In this document: piece by piece, positions 56,581-64,000 of the stretch
Layout: the number at the start of each line of letters is the position of its first letter
How positions within the stretch are numbered: the first letter of the stretch is position 1
Assembly: GCA_037954325.1 (NCBI GenBank)
Contig: JBBMNZ010000015.1
Location: forward strand, 7,534,501-7,598,500
Reading direction: 5' to 3'
DNA length: 64,000 nucleotides
From: Fistularia commersonii
Lineage: Eukaryota > Chordata > Actinopteri > Syngnathiformes > Fistulariidae
Notes under the pieces: model-generated
Seen by the model: the letters and a program-made list of their open reading frames with translations, nothing else
Database searches by the model: none
Told to the model about the DNA's origin: nothing
Program-made: the position numbers and the translations under genes

Positions 56581-58042
56581 CTGGGACAGGTAGAGAAAAG
56601 GAAAAAAAAAAAATCAAACATTTTTTTGGAAGAAATCCACACTTGCAGTCGCTTGAATTGTATACCGAAGCTTGAACATCTGCTCCTGTAATTCAGACTT
56701 CTAACCAGGAGTGTTGAGTTCATTAAGTCTTTGCAGGCAAGGGGGAGGACTGAAAAAACAAACAAAAAAAGCTAAAAAAATAGTCTCCCTGTTTCACTGA
56801 AACCTATCTAAATGCAAAACATCCACAAGCCATTGGTTAGCAAATACTAGAGAATATGATTTTTTTATTTATCTTTTATTTAATGATTTATTGAAATATT
56901 AATAATGGTGAAAAATGATAAAAAAAAATAATGATAGTTTTTATTTTTTTTACTGATTTTTTATCATTATACAAACTTTATTATCATATATCATTCAGAA
57001 GTGATTAATAATAATAATAATAACACAAATAATAATAATAATATCAATATATAACATCTAGTTATATTATAAATATACAATTATATTGTTATTACTATAT
57101 TACTGTTGTTGTTGTTGTTCTTTTTACTATAAACACTTCGGCCCCATAGCACAGAGAACCCGATTCGATTTCGACAAGGGGACCTTGTCAATTGATTGAT
57201 TGATTAATTGGCTGATTGATTGGCTGAATTTCCTTAATTTAATTTTTAATAGTTTTAACAATTTATTCACCTTCCAGACTGCTTTGACTTTGGTATTTAC
57301 TTGGCAAAGAGGCGGAAAAATGACCAGGTACTTTTTTTAAATACTCTAAATTCTTCAGAAATTCTGGTCACACATGGTTTCATTGTGTGTTTTGATTTTT
57401 TTTTTTTTTTTTTTTTTAATCAAATAAACACTTGGGGCTCAGGATATAATTAGAAATCATCAACTGGAGGTGACTGGTTCCAGTAAGAATAAGTTCCTTC
57501 ATCTCAGGGGAAAATTACCAGTGATAACTGAGGGATACCTGAGAAATACCTTCAAGGGGTAAATAATTACTTTCTGAAATTAAAAAAAAAAAAATGTCTG
57601 AAATTATTTCTCTGAACATCACAGCTGCTGTAAAAACAAACAACTAAAACAAAAACTACAAAAAAATGATTTAAAGGTGATTCCAGAATGCAGAATGGCC
57701 ACAGTCACACTGTGAGCAGGGGGAAGTCCGGCTGAGAAAAGATGAGAAAAAAAAGTTGTAGAAAAATAAAAAAACGAAAATGGACTGCAGTTGCAGTTTG
57801 AAATTTCAGATTTTTTTTTTTTTTTTACATTTTTTTAACCACATTTATGCAATAAAATATTTATATTCCATTCTGGTTTTGAATAGCCGCTCAGTGACGT
57901 GGATCCTTAACCGCCCGTCAAGTCTTTTTTTTCGTCCAAATAACACAGACAGGTAAATATCCCCAAAATCCTTAAATCGAACAAAAAAAGAATAAAAAAA
58001 AATCTCCATCCAATGACAAAAGACAAACCATCATCATTTCCT

Positions 58043-58079
<37 letters not shown>

Positions 58080-59418
58080 ACAGGCAGTTAAAATGCAGCA
58101 TTATTACTAGTAAATTACTGGAAGAGCTGCATGGGGAAACAGGCTCATATCCCCTCTGCCTCGTCAATGCCGGGATAAAAACAGCGCGTTGAAACATGAA
58201 AAGAGACGAATAAATTATTTCTGTTTGCGCAGCCGGGTGACGGATTTATTCAGCGGGAAGCTTCTTTCTCTGAAGGGAGAGAGGAAATCAAACAACCTTT
58301 CCACTTCGTTCATTTTCCAGCCGCGCCAGAGGAGACATTTTTGTCCCCCCCAATCCCCCATTCCCGCCAAAACGTACTGATGCCATCTCAGTCTCTGAGC
58401 CCCCCCGCTTGAATTTCTAACAACCTTTTCAAGCTGAGAGTTCAGACCGCAGCCGTGTTCCGTCATAGGGAAATGGATTAAAAAAATAAAAAAAGAAAAT
58501 GCTAAGGCTACAAAATACAAAAACGATAGCAAGCTTTGATGATCCAGGTTTTTCATTTATTCAGAAGCCCCTCCCCAACCCCCCCAGCCACAGTGCATTT
58601 TAATTATTATAATTTTTTTTTTTTTCCACCGGCTCTGTTTTTTTAAAAGGAAAAAAAAAAAAAAAATCAGCCACCATCTGCAGCCTTTGTCGTATGACTT
58701 TATTTCACATTACGACATCCATCTCCCGCACGGTTCGGCAAAGACGCATGAAATTTTGATTGCGGATGCTGTGACAGAATCGGTCATCTTGATGGAGCCG
58801 GCGCAGCTCGGAGCTACGTCAAATCAACAGCACCCTTTCCAAAACCCGGCCGCCCCCACAGAGTTTTTTGCAAGGATGTGATTTATTACACGCTGGTGAT
58901 GAAAAAAAAAAAAAAGGGGAAGCTGGAAAAAAAAAAAAAAAAGTAAAAAAATTGGAAACCATCAGACACGCATGCAGACATTTGGTTAATGTGACAAATA
59001 TTTTAATTTAATTTTAATAGTTTGTGTCTCAGAGCCAGTAATTACATTTCAGTTCTTTCTCGAGTCCTTCAATGACCTGAGAGGCACTTGAAAGTGCTGA
59101 TTAACATGATAAAGCTTTATTAGTTGTAAATAAGTGTGTCAAAATTAATAAGTTCAAACGGTCCTGTTTGGGGCTTTAGTTTTATTTGTTAGTTAATATT
59201 AGCTGGAATATGTAGGACAGCTTAAGCGGTTGAGAAATTAAAACAGTTAAGAAAGTAAAAGTGCAGCATAAGAGCCAAAAACTATAATAAAGCTTGCAGT
59301 TATATTAATATACATTTTTTTTTGTTTTTTATGTTGTAATTTATTTAATTATTCATTAAATAATTAAAATACTATTTTTATATTACAATAATATATATTA
59401 CAATAATATATATCTATA

Positions 59419-59482
<64 letters not shown>

Positions 59483-61078
59483 ATGATATAATAATATTTA
59501 TTTATATTTAACTGACTGTCTTTAGCTTTAGTGGTCAGTTCTCTCTGTATATAATGTATACATATATTACATATTTATATATTTATATATATAGACGGTC
59601 AAAGTTTGACAATTTTCATACATAACAGGGACGTCTATCCAATAAATGACGGTAAGCGTTCATTAGGGCCCACAAAAGTGAAATATTAAGAAATAACATT
59701 GAGAAATAGATAGATCCTGCTGTATTGAGTGCAACACCAAAAGCCCAGGGCGCGGCAGGAAGTCAATATTTATCCAATGACAATAATCAGATTGGGGCTT
59801 GTTTTAGACTATTAACCATCATTGGAACGTCCCTCGTACCGCCGCATGCGGTGAAATAAATATCCTAACCAAATATTACAGCCTTTGCCTGATGGAATTC
59901 AAGTGGAAGCCAAGTGGAAAATTGTCAAACAAAGTGTTGAATTATTAAAATGTTCTCATTGTTTAAAATGTTAGAAATAGCTACAAAATTATTTTGATTA
60001 AAAAGGAAACAGCTATGTTTTTTAAGCTAAGGCCAGTCAAATGGATGACCTTCACCCAGGGGTCGCTGCACACCTGAGGACCAGAACAGGAATGCTGACA
60101 TCACCCGTATGCTACATTTTTTTCAGAACATTAAAAGTAAATAAAGGAATAACTACAACATTGTAATAATAATAATACTAATGCTTATAATAGTGCTAAT
60201 AATAACAATGCTAATAATAACAATGCTAATAATAATAATGGTAATAATAATAATTGTTATTATTATGACCCTCATGGAAGCTGTACATTGTTATCATTAC
60301 AATTATTGCAAATAATGTTTGTAGCTCCTACTTCTGATTTTTATTTGAAGTAATGGTAGTCGTAGCTATAGTAGCACTGGTAGTAGTAATGCTAGTATAG
60401 CTATGAACATATAATTTTAACTATGTATAATATGATTTTGTTTAATTACAACAATACTAATACCACCACTACTACTACAATTACTATGGATACTTGAAGT
60501 AATTATGGTAATAACCATATATATATTGATGATGGTAATATTGATCACTATTATTGTTAGTGGTGGTAGCAGTAGTAGTAGTGATGTTGTTGCCATTATC
60601 ATTAGTATTATTATTATTATTAGCAGTAGTATTATTATGCATCAATCATCACAATTAATGTTGTTATTGATATTATCATTGCTGTTACTATCATTATTAG
60701 TGCTTTTCTTTCAATTTCTTTGTAACTGGCCTTGACAGTTCATATGATTATCCACAATAATTCATTGTTATTCCATAAAACATTTACTTGGGGAAATATG
60801 TATAGAAATACCATATTCAGTACATTAGTTACCAGCAGGAATTTCTTAAGAACCCGGTAAAATCAGCAAAAAATCAAAACCCTTCAAATATATTCACTTT
60901 TGATTCGGAAAAAAAAAAAAAGAAAAAAAAAAACAATAAAAAAATCAGACAACAGATAACTATTGAGAGGATCAAAGATTTATAAATAATACACCACACA
61001 TTTTAAAAAAAGAAAAATGTATTATATGTATTTCCCAGGACTGAAAAACACAGCTTTTTTGTGTGAAGTCACACTCAC
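56581..61078 (-). other. ncam1 intron 2
   Basis: A 4.5-kb intron: A/T homopolymers, an island at 58140-58880, a TA microsatellite (59419-59476), and degenerate AAT/TTA/GTA trinucleotide sequence (60150-60700). No exon or transposon was recognised. Confidence 0.7.
59419..59476. repeat. TA microsatellite
   Basis: An uninterrupted TA run of nearly 60 bases in intron 2. Confidence 0.95.
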
Positions 61079-61153
61079 CTTCACAGACAAAGAACTTGGA
61101 GTCTCCAACGCTGATCCCCCCATGCGATGGAGTGATCTCCACCTGGATGGCGA
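61079..61153 (-). CDS. ncam1: ncam1 exon 2: start of mature protein, first half of Ig1
   Basis: This 75-bp exon is entered in phase 1 and left in phase 1. It encodes VAIQVEITPSHGGISVGD followed by SKFFVCE, matching the mature N-terminus of NCAM1 (human LQVDIVPSQGEISVGESKFFLCQ). The cysteine of FFVCE is the first Ig1 disulphide cysteine. The acceptor is a pyrimidine-rich tract ending in CAG at 61156-61154; the donor is GTGAGT at 61078 downward. Ig1 takes part in the Ig1-Ig2 homophilic contact in this family. The preceding exon would carry the signal peptide and was not seen before base 64000. Confidence 0.93.
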
Positions 61154-62084
61154 CTGGAAGAAGGAAGAAAAGAAAAATGTACGTGTTAGTCAGGCTAGAA
61201 TCTCATTTCACACAGCCCAACAGGATCCTGAATGTTGCAGAAAAAAACAGAAACATTAAGCTGTTTTTAAGGCAGGTGTTAAATGAAAAAAAAAAAAAGA
61301 AATCATATGATGGAATCAAAACAAAATTTGACAGGACCTTTGTTTGTAAAGTACTAATTAAAAAAAAAAAAATTAGACGTCAAGCAGAATGGAAAACAAA
61401 TTTAAATTAGGTCAATGTGAAACAGATTAAATTGAATGTTTAACAACACATATTAGAGATGACTGACATTTTTGAGATTTGAGTAAAAAAAAAAAAGACC
61501 TGTAAAATATTTTTTTTGCACTCAACTATTTTCACAGCCCGTAAAATAATAAATAAAATAGAATAAAATGTTGATTAATTTAATGAAATAAACAGCATCT
61601 AACTGGCATTTCAAATGATTTATTTTAATGCATTTTAACAAAGTATTCTTGTAGTCTTGGTAAAATTAATTGATAAGACTTTGAATAGGACAAATCTGAA
61701 TTGAAGTTAATTAATTTCATACTTAAACTTGAATTAAATTATAACATGTAAAATAAAGAAATGCATACATTTATAAGAATCAATACATTTTAATCAAATA
61801 ATTTTTGTAAAACAAAAATAATAAGTCACAACTGTTGATTGCTTTTTTTTTACCATACCAAAGTTACATTCAGCCATCCTGAATTCACAAGATTTGTGAG
61901 ACTAGACTTTTATAAGATTTTTACATACACTTATAAATAAATATAGCTCAGATTTTACAAAAAAAGGACACAATATCCCAAGAAAATGCATTAAAGATTC
62001 CTGATTATCTGATAATAATAATAATAACAATAATAATTATAATAACAATATGAATTTATTTTTTATTATAAATGATCCAATAAC

Positions 62085-62175
62085 CTATGGGGGAACTCCA
62101 CAAGGAACAACAACATATGGGAATCGAACCAGGGACCTTCTTGCTGTAAACTATTGTGCCACTCTACTGCGAGGG
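62085..62175. repeat. Interspersed repeat tail (CATCCATCC family)
   Basis: GGGAATCGAACCAGGGACCT is followed by TCTTGCTGTAAACTATTGTG and CCACTCTACTGCGAGG, the usual 3' part of the abundant teleost repeat seen at 22805 and 29735. Limits are approximate. Confidence 0.55.
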
Positions 62176-62620
62176 GGGCGTTACCATAACAACAAAAAGT
62201 CAAGAGAAGACAACAGTGGCGAGGGAGCTGCAGCAAAGACCACAGGGGGAAAACGTGACACTGAATTCGACAAACTTCATTACCCAAGTTGAAAAAACAA
62301 AGAAAGGTTTTGAAATTCTGGATCAGCTGACCACCATCCAATAATAACAAAATAATAATAATTACTATTATTATTATTACTGACAGATAAAAAAAAAACG
62401 AACAAAAAAGGCAGAATAATGAAAACAAATAAATAAACAAATTTATGTAATAAAGAAATTAAGCAATACATAAATCCATAGATGAATTAAAAACATTCGT
62501 ACAAGTAGATATACATAAATACATGCAACTCTCAATAAATATAGCTCAGCTTTGATAAAAAAGGGAAAAAATATTCCTAAAACAATGTTCAAAAATACAT
62601 TTATGAATCATGATTACCTG

Positions 62621-62621
<1 letters not shown>

Positions 62622-62680
<59 letters not shown>
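62622..62680. repeat. AAT microsatellite
   Basis: About twenty AAT repeats in intron 1. It generates a poly-Leu frame on the minus strand. Confidence 0.95.
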
Positions 62681-63244
62681 GTTCTTTAGAAGATTTATGA
62701 CGTAGTGGATCTAGTGAGAGAGGATATGAAGTTAGTTGGTATGAAAGGAGGATACAGAGAATAGGGATTGATGGAGACAGTTGAAAAATAAGCGAAAAAA
62801 AAGTTGTTTCTGCTGATGAGTTTGACTCAATTAAAATGACAAGAAAATGAATCATTTGGTGATATGCGCAGTTTCTTGTTATGGATATGTTAGTGACTCG
62901 GGGAAAAGGGAAACGGCGGTCATCGACGAGATAGCAGGCAGCGTTTACAAGCAGAAGAAAAAGACCCGGTGCGGCAGGAAAACAGCTCTGGGCGTAAACG
63001 GTTACTACAAATATAAGAGACACACACAAAAAAAGGCAACCCTGGTTTAGTTGAATTGTTATGTATTTTCCTCCTAACTGGTTTAATCTTTAGTCTGTGG
63101 CTGTTGTCTGAAGTAAAATCAGTAAAGATTGATTTTTCACTCAGTGCTTATAATAGTCTCCCTGCTGCGCGTCTTTTCCCAAGTTCTACAGTATTCGCCG
63201 CAGAATATTACAAAAAAAAAAAAAAAACTGAAAATATAACATCT

Positions 63245-64000
63245 GTGGAAAAGATGGAACAGGCCATGACTTCATAGGACAAAAAATGACAGACATACTG
63301 TCTGACCAACATCAGCCTCTATGGCAAAGGAAGGTCACAAGCCTCACTAAAGAGTACAAGTGCTCTAAAGTGAGGCTCCAAATGACCCTAAAGGACTCCA
63401 AAGATCGGACGATCAGTACTACTGCACCACCTCCGGATGGAAATGGACAACATTCAAGGCAGTGCAGAATGTTGTCTCGGGCTGAAGGCACAATGACATC
63501 ATGGAGCGTGTCCAGTTGGGAAGAAGAGGCTTTGGACTGTCAGCAACTAAACCGACTTGGCACAAGGTTTACAGAGCAGAAAGGAGGAAAATGGTGGTTG
63601 AGGAGGTCCGTCGCCAGGAGGATCCCAATAAAACTGCAAAGGCTGTTTCTCTTGCAAAGCAGGGGCAATGGGTGAAATGGGAAGGTCTCGAGAGGAGAAA
63701 GCTCAGTTGGAGGTAGCTCTCGGACTAACCTAAGCTTCATCATCTGAGCTACCTACGATGTAGTCCCATTGCCAAAAAAATCCCCACCAGTGGTATGGCG
63801 AGGACCATATCTGTGCCCTTTGCCCATCCCATGCGACTCTCAAACACATTCTGAGAGGTTGCAAGACCAGCCTCACACAAGGATGTTACACCTGGAGGCA
63901 CAACCAGGTGTTGAAGTGTCTGGCAGCTGTACTAGAGAACAATAGGAATGTAGTCAACTCCTTACCAATGAGAGCGACCAATTCCACCACGCTCCCACCA
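63245..64000 (+). mobile_element. Non-LTR retrotransposon C-terminal relic, continues past the window
   Basis: In several frames the plus strand reads QLGRRGFGLSATKPTWHKVY, AERRKMVVEEVRRQEDPNKT then AKAVSLAKQGQWVKWEGLE. From about 63800 it reads EDHICALCPSHATLKHILRG then CKTSLTQGCYTWRHNQVLKC and LAAVLE. The CxLC ... LKHIL-xGC ... YTWRHNQVL pattern is the cysteine/histidine-rich tail after the RT in a group of animal LINEs. Stops and frameshifts are present. The left limit is approximate. Confidence 0.78.

Larger units (their letters stand above)
9942..61153 (-). other. ncam1: ncam1 gene body, exons 2 to 13 (partial gene)
   Basis: Twelve constitutive exons plus one cassette exon lie in order on the minus strand, all with AG acceptors and GT donors. 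Exon lengths from exon 2 to 13 are 75, 210, 144, 138, 118, 161, 143, 151, 185, 97, 168 and 126 bp, and every junction keeps the frame. The protein is a cell-surface Ig-superfamily homophilic adhesion molecule: five I-set Ig domains, each with its two cysteines on separate exons, then FN3 domain 1. The choice of NCAM1 over NCAM2 rests on the Ig2 run IIWKYKG, the Ig4 run VVRSHARVSSLTLK and the Ig5 run YTWEGNPVNISCEV. Exon 1 and exons 14 onward are outside the window. The ncam1a versus ncam1b copy is unresolved. Confidence 0.95.
61154..64000 (-). other. ncam1 intron 1 (incomplete)
   Basis: This is intronic because exon 2 starts with an acceptor and no signal-peptide exon is seen. It holds an interspersed-repeat tail (62085-62175), an AAT microsatellite (62622-62680), a moderately GC-rich patch (62850-63220), and a non-LTR retrotransposon relic reaching the window end (63245-64000). 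Confidence 0.7.

Noticed and set aside
57130..57185. tRNA-like B-box (CCCGATTCGATTTCG)
   Set aside because: No A-box or cloverleaf pairing around it; probably chance.

Overview
The window is one stretch of a vertebrate, almost certainly teleost, nuclear genome. It is AT-rich, crowded with microsatellites and long A or T runs, and carries typical fish transposons (Tc1 with nested MITE, hAT, pogo/Tigger-like, Penelope, Ty3/gypsy, non-LTR). No bacterial-style gene or operon is present.

The only host gene I can support is the neural cell adhesion molecule ncam1, on the minus strand across the whole window. Twelve constitutive coding exons can be placed to the base (61153 down to 9942), with splice sites and reading phases that agree at every junction. 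Using mammalian NCAM1 numbering they are exons 2-13, encoding Ig1 to Ig5 (two exons each) and the first fibronectin type III (FN3) domain: 1716 bp, 572 codons, phase 1 at both ends. Exon 1 (signal peptide) must lie beyond base 64000. The second FN3 domain and the membrane, GPI or cytoplasmic exons must lie before base 1. The ncam1a/ncam1b paralogue cannot be decided by eye.

The main discovery is a 30-bp cassette exon at 38019-38048 in the long intron between the two Ig4 exons. It encodes ASWTRPDKYE and matches the mammalian VASE (pi) exon ASWTRPEKQE at 8 of 10 residues, with consensus splice sites and phase 0 on both sides.

Layout: 1-9941, 3' intron with a hAT MITE and a Tc1-type MITE; 9942-17872, exons 13-10 with tandemly repeated segments in introns 12 and 10; 17873-27743, intron 9 with pogo, hAT and Tc1 elements; 27744-27894, exon 9; 27895-42274, intron 8 with hAT and Penelope relics, VASE and a second Tc1-type MITE; 42275-52118, exons 8-4 with tandem repeats in introns 7 and 4 and an octamer-rich candidate enhancer in intron 6; 52119-56370, intron 3 with a gypsy integrase relic and a truncated Tc1; 56371-61153, exons 3 and 2; 61154-64000, intron 1 with a non-LTR retrotransposon running off the end.

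Unrelated AT-rich segments of roughly 240-270 bp are imperfectly tandemly repeated in four introns (4, 7, 10, 12). Several GC-richer islands look like candidate conserved noncoding elements. All transposon coding regions seen are broken.
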